From Rhizopus sp. PT2906 (Eukaryota > Mucoromycota > Mucoromycetes > Mucorales > Rhizopodaceae), in assembly GCA_025529335.1 (NCBI GenBank), contig JAMYHX010000028.1:1-64000 (forward strand): a DNA stretch of 64,000 nt, written 5' to 3'. Made by a program: the position numbers and the translations under genes. This document shows positions 43,670 to 55,607 of the stretch, in pieces. The first letter of the stretch is position 1; every line of letters starts with the position of its first letter. The notes beneath the pieces were generated by a model that saw nothing but the letters and a program-made list of their open reading frames with translations, searched no databases and was not told the origin of the DNA.

Positions 43670-44844
43670 TTAGCGATTCTTATTTCGCTTAACTTTACTT
43701 TTGACAACTGACCAGAACTGCTCAATTGGATTCAGTTCAGGAGAATATGAAGGAAGATATACGAATCTATATCCTCGTGAATTGATATACCTACCAATGT
43801 CTGTTGAGTTGTGAATAGGAGCATTATCCATGACAAGGTAGTGTCCCTTCATTTCGGGATACTTGCCCATTTCGTTGAGAGTAGCCTTTACAAAGTTTAG
43901 ATAATGGCCTGTCACTGTCCCTGTGCTATAACCATCAGTCGCACATCCAAGCTTTCTCTTTTTGATACGCTTTGGAACTCTCAATCTAACATTAATTAAG
44001 CCATTTGCAGATATTGCACCTAAAATCGATATTGCGTTTGCTTTCATTGTAGGTACTGTAACTATTGTAGGAATGCCTTTTTTTTGACCAAGCCATACCC
44101 CGTTTCAAATTAATGTGAAAGGCTGAATTCATCAAGAAAAACACAATTTGTTGTGAAATCCATGTCAGTTTGCTGACACTTTTGGACCTAGTCGTATCTT
44201 TGCTGAATCTTTTCCTCACTGTTCCTTTCCACAGGATGAAGTTGTGCTTGCTTAATTGACAGATTGCACTGAGTTGTCATAAAGTTGTAAACAGTACTAC
44301 GAGAAACGTTGAGACCTTCAAAGTTTTGTTTCAAACTTTTCACCACTTCATTGACAACGACAGAAGGGTTCTTATCAATATAATTTAAAAGAAACTGTTT
44401 ATGCTCTTCCCCATAAATACGACGCCGACCTGACTTATTTTTCTTCTCAAAGATGCTTTCAGGGCCTTCGTAATAACGTTTGACCCATCTCTGTGCTGCT
44501 CGGATATGAATACCTAATTGCCTTGCAGCAGCAGAAGCTTTCAAGCATTTACTGAAAAATAAATGAAAAAATCTTGTCTTGCCTTCATCAGAGTAAACCG
44601 TATAGCGTCGCTTGTTGCATAGTTTCATATCAATATCTTCACTATTCCTCTTATCCATAACTGGATGCATTACAGGGTTAGGCCTTTCCGAAGGTTTATT
44701 CATTAGGAACTGAGTACGAGAACTTATTGTTTCAATAGCTAATAGCTCCTCATCAACAACAGCAACATCCATCGGTTCAATTCCATTCTTATCAACAACG
44801 TGTCCTTGTCCATCTTTATAAAAAAATTGCATACTCATCTTCAA
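43670..44844 (-). pseudogene. IS630/Tc1-mariner-type transposase, broken
   Basis: Read on the minus strand it has an N-terminal helix-turn-helix region (ASAARQLGIHIRAAQRWVKR, frame 44188-44844) and a DDE domain (FLDESAF-like, MDNAPIHNSTDIG, YSPELNPIEQFW). Three lesions are visible: an in-frame TAG at 44188-44190 just after EEKIQQRYD, an extra base near 44121-44130 that shifts the frame inside the first catalytic Asp motif, and an 8-T run at 44078-44085 that shifts it again. So the copy cannot make an active enzyme. Family placement comes from the DDE spacing and SPELNPIE motif. The element probably spans about 43503-45003. Confidence 0.85.
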
Positions 44845-44949
44845 TATCTGTAAAATAAATTATAAATAGGAAGAAGAAAATAAACGGAGTTCATGATACG
44901 TGAGCACGACTTTATTTTTGGATCAATCGATATCATTGTTGGACGCATA

Positions 44950-45003
44950 ATTTTTTTGCACGACATTAAACTCAAAATCAGCGACTTTACTTTCTGAAGT
45001 GAC
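44950..45003 (-). repeat. Probable right end of the transposase element
   Basis: Its reverse complement reads CTTCAGAAAGTAAAGTCG, then a variable stretch, then AATGTCGTGCAAAAAAA. A similar arrangement is at 23391-23436. On the left, 43503-43560 has a weaker match (CAGCCTGCACAAAAAAAAATT). The RAB3GAP1 stop codon is only a few bases away at 45010-45012. Confidence 0.45.
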
Positions 45004-45009
45004 TGTATA

Positions 45010-48000
45010 TTAGGAGTAAATAGCATCTACTGTGTGTAAATCAACAATACGGACTTCATTGTCCTTCACTAAGGCATATTGCCTCATTGGCAAGTATCTA
45101 TCTGAGCCTATCAAACCATTACAGCTGCTATACAGCACATATTCTCTAGAAGAAGGCTTGGATATAATACCATCTATTGATCATGTTAACTCTTATTTTT
45201 AGCAATGTCTTTTTTATTACCATCATTCTTGAATAGTTGAAAGACAGCTGATCGTTCTTGACCTTCTTGAACTATTGTCTGCTCTGATAATAATAATCTA
45301 TCTACTAAATCATATTGACGGGGTAACTGTCATTTGAGGGGTTAAAAAATTCTTTAAATACTCTCTCTCTCTTTATCAAAAACCTTTCGTAATAAGGATA
45401 TCGCATTACACATCATTGATTCTACTTGACGTATTTGAAATGTTATACTTTCTATCGTCTTTTTTCCAAAGCTAAATCATATGAGATGGTGTCACTGTGC
45501 CTTAAGATATATATATAAGCTTACCGAAGATCATCCCAAGGAAAGTGGATCAATACATCTCTAAGCTCTAGCAGCTCATCAGTCACTAGACGGCTATGCT
45601 TAACCACAGGATGATTGACTAGTGTATCATATGCAATTAAGACTAAAGTAGGCAACATCCTATAGAAATGAGTCTATTAGTTTTATATATACACAGATAA
45701 AGTATGACTTACGTTGAAAACAGTTCATGAACAGATGTTGTCTCTAAAAAGAATAATGCCTTTTCAGCCTCAGTGTATATGTTGAAGAGCGGACTCTGTC
45801 GAGAACAAGGGATTCTGTGAGAACAATTCCATAGCTCTTGCCAAATATTGTTTGGCTCAGACATTCTTTTACTAAGATGACCTTCTTCGTTCTTTGATCC
45901 CTCAGGAACTATCCAATCACGAGGAGAATGCCATCTAACGAAATCTTCTAGACAAGCATGGGGATTGGCTGCCTTAAAAGCTTGCATATCCGAATACAAT
46001 TGTCGCGACTGAAGCTGAGCTCGCTTTAAAGTCGCACGGTCCGATGAGCCCATATTCTCAAATGCTTCAGCTTGTTCTTTGACCATATCCTCTGTCATAA
46101 ATCCCGGATCCTGGGTCACAGGCACTTGAAGTGGCTCCCCTGTTTTTAATAATTTCAAACCTTCAGTATGTTCGCACAACTGTCCTTCTGCTCTATTGGG
46201 ATCTTTTATAGCAGCTGCTTCCGCTTCTTCATTGTTAAATATGGCTACAAATGGAAGCCGTACGTATGATTCTGATAAAGGATGTGCACTTCCAGGCTCC
46301 TCAAGTTCTTCATCTACTGGCCGCTGGACTATATTGATCGATCCTTCCACATCTTCTACCGTATCAAAAAACTCCTCTGTAGAGTCTGAATCATCTATAA
46401 CAGGTGATCTGGTCTGTTTCTAATATTGAATACATATTGGCTTCTTTTTACGTTCAAGGGCTGATTTGGGGGTTACCTTTGATTGGCCAGGTCGTTCATT
46501 GTTCAAGTTGGAGCGGCTTTTATTATCCAGTATTGTCTGTTCTTTGCTAGATGCTCCTTTCCCGCTCTGAGATGAATTGTTTTGACGTTGGCGATATATG
46601 CAACAATTAACCATGGATAGTTTTTGATGCAACTAGACAATGATAAGCAAAATGAATGATATGTGAATGGACTTACAATGTTAAAGCGAAGGTCAATGCC
46701 AAGTATTTTCTTTTTCTTGGGGTCGTTACAGTTATGATCCTCGTCATTATCATCATCGTATAAATAAGGACTTACGTCTGGTATGGGTTCAAGATTCTCC
46801 CAATGCCAGCGTATTTTACGCAACACCTCTGTCCAGACAATTCTGAAAAACCCCATGAAATCTGCAAAGTGCTGTCGTCGACTATTTGGATTCGTGTTGC
46901 CATTTGCCAATGCTTTAATTGTGAATAAGAGTAAGTTCCAAAGGAAAGATCCGTAAGGTACAGAAGAGCTTGCTCTGAATTTTAACACCAGCTTCTTTGT
47001 ATCCAACATTTCTTTTTGATCCTCCTTTCCTGCTTTATTATTATACAATGGCACTTTATTTCTACTAAATAAATTATTCAAGACTTCCTCTATTTGATCC
47101 GACTTTACTACTGTCACTTGCTCATCTCCTGATCGTGTTCCTCCTGTACTATCTGCCATACTACCGGAGGTGCTACTGCTAGTGCTGCGTGAATTGTTGG
47201 CTAGAAAGAGGTTGCGAAGTAACATGGCACGGTCATTGACAGACTCATCGTTGTCTTCATCATACGGTGCAAGGTACTCGCTGTTGCATGGATCCTTTAT
47301 CCAAGAGCCAATAATTTGCTCTATGCTGTTTGATAGATCTGCTCTCTGTTGATTTGCTGGAGCAAACTCTCGTGATAAAACCCACTGTTTAGCTGTGAGG
47401 GCATCCATATTTGTCGATTGGGCGTCATCATAAAGTCCATCTTGCCAAAATGGAAATAGCGCACTTAGGGTTAAAGAGCGTAGAGGATCATTATAGGATC
47501 CAAAGGGGAGCATGTTCTCAGTTTCATCTAGTGGTTTCTGACTTGTTTGTCCAAAATCATCGCTTAAGTCTCGGCTTATTGATGGACGTTCGGATGCTGT
47601 ATCTGGCGTCTCTGGCCATTGCTTCCAGTTATTTTCAAACCAATTCTTCAAGTCATAAGTATAGACAGCGGTTGTCCAAACATCTTTATCATCATAGTCA
47701 ACTTTGCCTTTTGAGCGATATATCAGTCAAACGCGCGTCAATTAAAAAGACGTCATGCTTACCATAAGTTTCACGTAGAGCACTTTGCTTTTGCATAAAT
47801 AAATATTTCAGTTCATCCAAGCATGATAAAGTGCTAGGAGGCGAGATGATTGTCATATTAAACCGTGTCTCTGTTTCGTTCAAAGGGTGATCCATGTTGG
47901 ATGTTGTAAGCATATATCCAAGAAACATCTTGTGCCTCTCTTGTCCTACGGGCGTAAACACAGGGATGGAACAGCCTGTGTTCTGAAAGGCGATGGCACA

Positions 48001-48483
48001 CGCAGAGATAAGCTGCTTTGCTTGATGGTTTTCTATGGATGATCTTGTGCCTAATAGTATCTTTTTCTTGATCGAATCATTTGCTAATTTTAATATCAAA
48101 AGTCTACTCTGCCCTGTCCATCGATGGAGTGGATGGTATTGGTTATACTGAAACTGATAAAAGTGATCAGCTGCTAACGGAGGCGCATTGTTACTCTCTA
48201 CAACGGTTGGTTGGCAATGGTAAGTGAAATAAAACGTATCTTCATCTACTGACAGTACTTCCTTTCTGGTATATTCCTCTGCTGTAGGGTTACTAAGCGC
48301 TGCTTTAGCCGCTGATATTTGTTCATCAGAGAATATGCCAAAGGAGCCGTCCTTTATGCCCCAAGAATATAACGTTTCCTCAATATGAGTAACAAGTCGT
48401 TCGAAATTAGACACTGACGTGTAATCAACAAATTCAAAAGGTTCTTCTGCGCTATATGAGCTTTGTCTTCTCTTTGTTGACAT
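45010..48483 (-). CDS. RAB3GAP1: Rab3 GTPase-activating protein catalytic subunit
   Basis: Eight exons on the minus strand: 47763-48483, 46677-47707, 46477-46632, 45713-46419, 45525-45659, 45384-45471, 45221-45326 and 45010-45173, giving 1035 residues. N-terminal FEFVDYTSVSNFERLVTHIE starts the family. The Rab3GTPase catalytic region includes CLEDFVRWHSPRDWIVPEGS, SEPNNIWQELWNCSHRIPCS and NIYTEAEKALFFLETTS. The C-terminus has SREYVLYSS ... LPMRQYALVKDNEVRI. Intron 46420-46476 is 57 nt and in frame, with its own stop at the end. With the non-catalytic subunit it acts as Rab3 GAP and Rab18 GEF at ER/lipid droplets. The transposon remnant abuts its 3' end. Confidence 0.93.
46420..46476 (-). other. 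57-nt 3n intron in RAB3GAP1
   Basis: GTAACC to ATTAG. It is a multiple of three and carries an in-frame TAG as its last codon, so retention would truncate the protein. It explains why two open frames adjoin in the same phase. Confidence 0.75.
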
Positions 48484-48754
48484 GATGTAGATTGTTAATG
48501 AATTGAAAAAAAAAAAGAGAATGTTTACTTTCTGCAGATAAATAAACTTTTGTGACTTTATCCAGTCTACAAACTCACTCACATGCATACACACTCACAG
48601 ACAAAAGAAGCATCTTTACTCACTTTATAAGCATAAAAGAGGAATAGGATAGGGTCTAAACATAAAAAATGAGCTGTACTAGTAACTCCAAAAAACGACT
48701 AGTTTGTCACCACTTGTTTTGTTAATATAATAAGGGTAATATTAGAGGCGATGC

Positions 48755-49947
48755 AAAAGGGCACTGCAAAATCCAAGAAAGGTATCACTTCCTCTCAAAC
48801 TGCAAAATGTTCGTTTGAAAGGAAACTAAAGGCTGCTCAAGTGAAAATGCGTTCGTTTTTTACATGAACGCTACAAACCAAAGTGTCATAGCATAGAATA
48901 TGCTTTTTAACCATAGCTTTGTCTATGCTCTATCACTCTTTAGGGCTTTATATCAGGCAATCATATAGGTTATAGTAATACATTGCATATATTTATACTT
49001 TACTCATGATATATTGTCTATTTTGCTTTTAAAAAGTAAGAAAATTGAATTTACATTGCAAGTAGAACCTTTGATCAAAGAAAACCTAAAAGAGAAGAAT
49101 AAAAGGGTTAGCAACGATGCCCAAAAGACTTTTAAAGGTTCCGATTGCTGCTGTGACAACATTTTTTAGGCCAGCCATTGACCATCAGAACAAGGGACCA
49201 AGCACCCATAAAAACTATCAGACCATCAAATACCAGAGCAGCCTGCAAAGGCCTGTAGTAGCAGATGCACCGCTGGGGTATGTCTTGGATGAGTCTTGTC
49301 AATTGTCAACTAGCTTATGTACCCCTTTGTGCCAGCCAGACAGCAAGAAGCATCATCAACAATCTGCCACAGTTGTGATCTCAGATAACTAGCTCCCAGC
49401 TAACTACTAGCCCCCTGTAAAGATTCCAATCGAATGTCCTATAATTCTCCTTTTGGCTGCCTGAAAGCCTCCAGTTGAGGGATGAAACGAGCGACCGTTG
49501 TCAGTCCAGGGCAGGTATTGAGCATCATAGAAATCCTTAAACACACAATCATCGCCCTGCTGAGTAAGTTTATGAAAACTTACCTTGACCAAAGAGAGCT
49601 ATCAAAGGAGCTATCAAAAAAAAAGTATAAAGAGAAAAGAAAGAGAGAGGAAAAGGAATAGAGGCAAATTTCTCTCTTTTTATACTCTTTTCTTAGTTGT
49701 GTGAAGTTATTGTTTTCAATAAATAAAGTTTTACTCCTCTCAAGAAAATAAGGTTTACACTCACACTTTTGTTTATTTCTAACGTGTTTCATGACTCTTT
49801 GCCTGTCTTTTTTATATTCATTCAGATTATCACTTGTATTTATATGTTAATGAAGTTATTCACCTCTATTTTTACTATGTAAAAAGACTAAAAGGCAATA
49901 AATTTCATGCATTCTTTGTTTATATCACACGTCCTTGGGCTTATTTC
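48755..49947 (+). repeat. Long repeat, copy B (inverted relative to copy A)
   Basis: Matches 6072-7634 on the other strand. The 49300-49947 part is nearly identical to 6072-6720. The left part is more diverged and lacks about 330 bp present in copy A. On the plus strand it starts with MQKGTAKSKKGITSSQTAKC (ATG at 48751), then reads through frames with scattered stops. An open frame 49117-49392 (PVVADAPLGYVLDESCQ) remains. No transposase domain was recognised. Confidence 0.8.
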
Positions 49948-50936
49948 TTAGTCTAGGTCTCACACATTATTTGTATTACTCTGCCAAATCCTCTTTTTTT
50001 TTTCCTTTGACTTTTTGCTAGTAAAGACTAGATAAATACTATTTTGTAGTAGTTTCTATATGATCTATTTGCTATAATGTAGCAGCCTTGTATAAAGAAA
50101 TGAAGCAAGTTGTGCAAAATCAAAAGAACGCCGTTTTCAAAAGTGGTAATAGTAAAAGATAGACGCGCTCCGAAACCCTGTTAACCCATGAAAAAATAAT
50201 AACTTTACTGCGAACAAGTCTAGACGCAGGCATTAGGGGAAGGTCAGGGTATACGCCGTGATCCTTCAAATCCTCTCGTATAGAAGCTTTGAGTAGTTTC
50301 TGAATTAAACCACAAATAACCTTGGGAAACTTTTGTTCTGCAGTTTGGAGGAGTACCTTTTTTGGATTTTGCAGTGCCATTTTGCAGTGCCCTAGTATTA
50401 CCATAAGTAAATTCATCAAGCATGTAGGTACAAATTATGCAATAGATTTTCAAACCAACGACTATAAATATCCTTATTATATTACCGAACAAAAGAGTTC
50501 CAAAAGTATTGACCTGTCTTTTTGATAATATAAAACATCTATGTCCTCATCTTAAAGGTCAATGAAATAGCCTATACTATCCATCATTTCCAAAGTTCAT
50601 ACGTAATGTTTTATTCATTTTATGCAGCAAAAGTTCAATAAAAGATTAGTAATATGCATTGTTCAAGCTGAAGTGTCATAAAGATAAACATTTAGACCTG
50701 AAAAAGCAATTCTCAAGAGATTGTTTATCGACTGAGAATCCTCAAACTGGCAGTGAGACTACTGTATGCATAACATGATTACGCACTTGTTAAATAAATA
50801 GTCGATTTAATTGGTCAATGACTTCATGTGATCATCTGGCTTAAAAAGAATCAAAACAACGCTACGAGTATAAAAAGTAACATTTGCTCTCTTCTCCCTT
50901 TTCTTCTTTATTTACACGCATAAATATATATTCAAT
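49948..50936. other. Intergenic with fragment C of the repeat, no gene
   Basis: Holds a fragment of the same family near its middle (50340-50402) and, on the minus strand to about 50120, a decayed frame (DLKDHGVYPDLPLMPASRLV). The right part is AT-rich promoter for the I9 inhibitor, with TATAAAAAG near 50870. Confidence 0.55.
50340..50402 (-). repeat. Repeat fragment C
   Basis: On the minus strand it reads GGCACTGCAAAATCCAAAAA, encoding the same GTAKSKKG start as copies A and B. The GCACTGCAAAA segment is duplicated. Beyond it the sequence differs. Confidence 0.65.
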
Positions 50937-51238
50937 ATGAGCTGTAAGAAATAACATATAGACACATTAACGCGTATTTATATAAATATTTATTGCCTTT
51001 AGCTTCTACTTTTATCGTAACCTTCAAAAATGATACTCCTGATGATATCATCGAACAACAAATCAAGGCTGCCGAAGCTTCTGGTGCCAAGATTGTCCAC
51101 AGATATAACAGTGCTATCAAGGGCTTCTCCGTTGAAGTCCCTGATGAAAGTGTAAGCGCTTTGTCTTTGAGAAGTCCTCATATTGACAGCATCGAAGCTG
51201 ATGGTGAAGTTACCACCCAAGGCCAATCTCTTCTTTAA
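50937..51238 (+). CDS. PBI2: Proteinase B inhibitor, I9 family (Pbi2-like)
   Basis: Two exons, 50937-50943 and 51003-51238, 80 residues: MSSSTFIVTFKNDTPDDIIE, then KIVHRYNSAIKGFSVEVPD, ending EADGEVTTQGQSLL. The HRYN.AIKGF motif is that of the inhibitor I9 fold found in yeast Pbi2/IB2 and in subtilase propeptides. There is no protease attached and no signal peptide, so it is a free cytosolic inhibitor of vacuolar proteinase B, with a possible role in membrane fusion as in yeast. The first exon is only 7 nt. Strong codon bias suggests high expression. Confidence 0.9.
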
Positions 51239-51670
51239 TGCTTAAAAGATACCATCCTCTTTACTGCCTTCATGTATGAACAATAAAACTATTGTAGTCA
51301 CATTAAATATTGTACTTTTGCTTTGTTTACTCGAGAAAAAAATAATTTTTCTTAAAACAAAGTCGCTTATAAGTGCTTTCCTTGGCGTGCGGATATTCTT
51401 CTTTGGCACAAGTGAATGAGACTACTCATAGTGCTGGGACTTGAGTACATCAAGCGACTTGTCCTATTTCATGTTGAGAAAAACAACGGATATTTTCAAT
51501 AAACAATTATAACATCCCTTTGTGTTTCATATTGTTTATCAAGAAAAATGAAATCAAAAGAGAGGGAAAGTAAACATTATAGGAGCTCGAAACATGCAGG
51601 CACACAGGATTAGGCGAGGGTTGGCGAAGTGACTTTTTTTTATTTCTTTATTTTTCAGTGTTTATTTGTT
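51239..51670. other. Intergenic, no gene seen
   Basis: Tail-to-head region between the I9 inhibitor and the Dss1-like RNase. No supported element. Confidence 0.55.
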
Positions 51671-54418
51671 ATGCTAAGACTGATAGCTCGCCAAGCTATC
51701 CGACACTCTGCCAAGTTTCGCCAAGTTCCACAATTGGTCATTCGACAAAAGCATGCGGAAAGAATTATTCCTTCCATCGTTCAACTACAGGAGGACTCGG
51801 TCGAAATTAAACTCGGTTCTGAGTCAACTGCGCTAGAGATCTTACAACTGCCTACTATTAATATTGGTGATTATGTCGAAGTATTTAGGTATACACATAA
51901 TATAATAAGTATATGGCTTGGTTGATTAACATGAAATAGGGCAGGACAACGAAGTGGCATGGTTGTGGGTCAAAGAAAGATGAGTGGCAGGCTGCAAATG
52001 TTGACGGTATTGCTGAGAAATGGCAGGATCTATACATCAAGAAGTGATCATGTCGCATTTGTCATTCCTTCATTTCATAAACTACCTGAAGTGACCAAGA
52101 TCTGTCCTCAAGGCTTAAGTCCGGAAATTAATTCAGAAGGCATTCTTCAAACCATTCCTGTAGAATATCAACGAGCCATTACTCGCTATCAGTCTCTGGT
52201 GAGAGCTAACAAGGCGATCGCCTTTCCAAGACTAGAGCGTTTATATACTCAGTTCAGTCAATCGTCCTCCAACATAGTATCACTAAACGATCTAACTGCT
52301 TATGCCTTCCAAACAACCGACATCACCTCATTACAACGTCATGTTACCTTTTCCTACCTAGCAGCTGATAACGTTCACTTTACGCCTACAAATAACGTAC
52401 TGGGATCGGAAGAGTGGAAGGTTCGATCTAAAGCTGAGGCAACTGAGATCTCAAAAATTATTACAGCGATTCGAAGCAATGATAAGACGTACACAGACTT
52501 TCTTGAACGGGCAAGAAAGATCTTGGAATTTTACAAGACACACGCCGACCCCGTCCTGGGAACTCTGTCGCGATCAAGTATTGATATGGTGCCAATGTAT
52601 GCCAATCAGCTGACAGCATCCGATAAGAAATTCATAAACTTTATTGCCAACTGGATCCGTTCTCCACGAGTAGTGATCGAGTCACCTTATGAAATCTTTG
52701 TACCAGCGATCCTGAAAGGTTTGAAGTATTATGATAACCTGTTTGTGGATAGATCTTTGGCTGTTCGTTTTCTGAAAGAAATGGGCATGTATAAGCCATG
52801 GTCAAACACACTTTTAGTACAAGAAACAGAACAAATCGGCGAATCATATTGGTCAGAAAGAGCAAAAGAAAATAATAGGAAAATGGAAGAATATACCAAA
52901 GCATTCTTGGCTGGAGACTATAGAGGTCTCTATTCTCATGACGCCTGTGAGTCAATCCGACATGATTTTGGTGATTTGCCCGTGTATACAATTGATGATC
53001 CATCTGCCAAAGAAATTGATGATGGTGTCTCTATTGAAAGGATCCCTGGTGACAACGCCTGGCTTCATGTGCACATTGCCGACCCTACGACATACATTCC
53101 TCCTACCCATGAACTAGCACAAGACATGCAGCAGAAAGTGCAGACAGTTTATTTACCTGAATGCCATTTTCCTATGCTGTCTGACACTTTATCTGGTAAA
53201 AAGTTCAGTTTGGGTTCAACAGCTCAAAAGAACAAACATGGTTCGCAATATGCCTTCACATTTAGCGCCAAAATTGATAATCAAGGCAACCTTTTGGATT
53301 ACAAAGTGAGACCAAGCTTGGTGAGAAATGTGAGAAAGATATACTATGATGATTTAGACAAGTTCCTGGAAGGAAAAGTGGAAATAAAGAAAGACCCTCT
53401 TATCAACCTCTCAAAGACATTCTCACATCCTTCCAGTGCTACATTTACCCAGAATGATACTCAACAGCATTCAACATTTTCACCACGTTATGAACACGAT
53501 ATCCTTGGCATCCTTGACCTTGCCGATAAGCATACCGCAGCTCGTACTCGCAGTGGAGCTATTGCCTTTGCCTCACCATCACCTATCGTGCGAATTTTGG
53601 ACAATCTAAGCCTGCCACCGCTCCGATTCTCAAAGCCTGAATACGCTTCACATTTACCACCAATACAAGTCAGCCTGGATAAATCACTTTTCTCTCCTGC
53701 ACGCCTAATGGTAGCAGAAACGATGATCATCGGAGGACGTATTGCCAGCAAATTTGCCAGGGATAATGGAGTCAATATTATTTATCGTGGACAACAGTGG
53801 AAACCTGATTCATCACCTGAAGACCTTCGCAAAAGAGAAGAACTATATGCAGCTCGGGATCCAATAACAGGTTTTGTAAGATATCAAGACATGATAAAGG
53901 TTAGAGCCGCACTTCCTCCTGCTACATTTGGCACGACACCTGACCAACCTCATGTGATCATGGGCATCATGGACGGGTATACAAAGGCTACCTCTCCTTT
54001 ACGACGCTATGGTGATCTTATCATCCATTGGCAACTAAAGGCAAACCTGCTGAAGGAAAAAGAACCGTTTAGCAAGGATTATTTGGATAAGCTTCTACCT
54101 GCACTAGAAGCACGTACAAAACAGCTCTCTGGTCTTCAACAGCAGTCTCAACGCTTCTGGATAATGCAATTGCTTCAGCGAATGAATGTCGACGGATTTT
54201 TAAACACAATGGAATGGGACTGCATTATAGCAGCTGACAACCGTGTCGCCCTGAATGAACTTGGAGGTGCGATAGAAGTAGCAGATGCCACCTTATTGGA
54301 TTTGGGAATTCCTGTTCGTATTGACAAACTAAAAAGAAATGTACAAATAGGAGAGATTGCAAAGGTGCGAATATGTAGTGTAAATGAAGGAAGGATCTCA
54401 GCACAAATGATAGAGTAA
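51671..54418 (+). CDS. DSS1: Mitochondrial 3'-5' exoribonuclease, RNase II/Dss1 family
   Basis: Two exons, 51671-51888 and 51940-54418, 898 residues. The start MLRLIARQAIRHSAKFRQVP is an Arg-rich mitochondrial presequence. A long N-terminal region precedes the RNB domain, which opens with YTIDDPSAKEIDDGVSIERI carrying the metal-binding Asp cluster, then VHIADPTTYIPP, and later PLRRYGDLIIHWQLKANL. The family (yeast Dss1, Neurospora Cyt-4) degrades and matures mitochondrial RNA, in yeast with the Suv3 helicase. ATG 51671 was chosen because the upstream in-frame sequence is T-rich and lacks an ATG. Convergent with HEM13. Confidence 0.9.
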
Positions 54419-54531
54419 AAACAGAACTTGTAATTCACATAGAGTGTATTTATTTATTTTTTTCTCTTCTTTATTCTGTACAAAAAAAAAACACATTAAA
54501 ATAAAACAATCGACTTTACATACAATAAAAA

Positions 54532-55607
54532 CTAGTGAGCAATCCAATCTTTTGGATGCTTCAACACACTGACAAGCTCAGCTTCTCTTGAATTAGGTTC
54601 TGGTTCATGCATGTATTCCCAACGAGCGGTGAGTGGAAGTGTCATCAAGATAGATTCAACACGAGAACAAGGGGAAGACAAGCCAAATTTGGTACCTCTG
54701 TCCCAAAGTAAATTGAATTCGACATATCGACCACGACGTATCTGTTGCCAGCGCACCATTTCATCATCAAACGGCATATTCTTTCGCTTTTCCAAGATGG
54801 GCACATAGGATGGTAAAAATCTGTAACCAAGTTCTTTTACAAACGCAAATATCTCTTCTGCTGGCTTGGAGTTGAAGTCATCAAAGAAGACACCACCGAT
54901 ACCTCGTGCCTCTCCTCGATGCACATTTAAAAAGTATTTGTCGCACGCCGCTTTCATCTGAGGGTAATAGTCTTTATCAAACTTATCACAACCTTCCTTG
55001 TAGACTTTGTGAAAGTGAACAGCATCTTCTTCATAGAGATAAACAGGAGTCAGATCAGCACCACCACCAAACCACCAAAGCTTTGGAGTACCATCGGGAT
55101 TCATGACTTCAAAGTATCTATAGTTCAAATGGACCGTAGGCGCATTTGGGTTCTTTGCGTGCATGACAAGTGAAATACCAGTGACGAAGAAAGGGACGAT
55201 ACCGTCAGCATCAATATCCTTACCACGGTCCTCACGCATTTGCCGAATGGCTTCTGGAGTCAGTTCAGAGTAGATCACAGATACGGCAACACCTGCCTTT
55301 TCCATGACAGCACCATCGGACAGAACGCAGGTGATGCCTTCACCGCCAAACTCTGGACGTTCCCAAACGGAGCGAGTGAATTTGCCCTTACCATCAACCT
55401 CTTCTATTCCTTCGCAGATAGTCTTTTGAAGATGCTTTACAAAGGTTTCCATCCTTAAACGCATTGGTGCATTCTCTTTAATAATACCTTTGGCTCGCTA
55501 TAAATAAAGGGGAGTCAGATTTCGGTAGCTCTTGATATTGCAACATGCATTACCACTTCACTATCACTTTGATAAATGGCATATTTTGATGAAACAGGAG
55601 AGACCAT
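54532..55607 (-). CDS. HEM13: Coproporphyrinogen III oxidase, oxygen-dependent
   Basis: Two exons, 55554-55607 and 54532-55497, 339 residues. Landmarks: RSVWERPEFGGEGITCVLSD, GIVPFFVTGISLVMHAKNPN, PTVHLNYRYFEV, WWFGGGADLTPVYLYEEDA, RGEARGIGGVFFDDFN, and RRGRYVEFNLLWDRGTKFGL near the end. It oxidatively decarboxylates coproporphyrinogen III in haem synthesis. The first exon (MVSPVSSKYAIYQSDSEV) is not a clear presequence, so a cytosolic enzyme as in yeast is likely. Complete and undamaged. Confidence 0.95.

Noticed and set aside
46420..46440. In-frame TAG between two parts of RAB3GAP1, considered as a nonsense mutation.
   Set aside because: It is the end of a regular 57-nt intron. Removing it restores phase and gives one continuous family-like protein.
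49117..49392. 91-codon open frame in repeat B.
   Set aside because: Matching frame in repeat A is interrupted by a stop, so it is treated as part of the decayed repeat, not a host gene.
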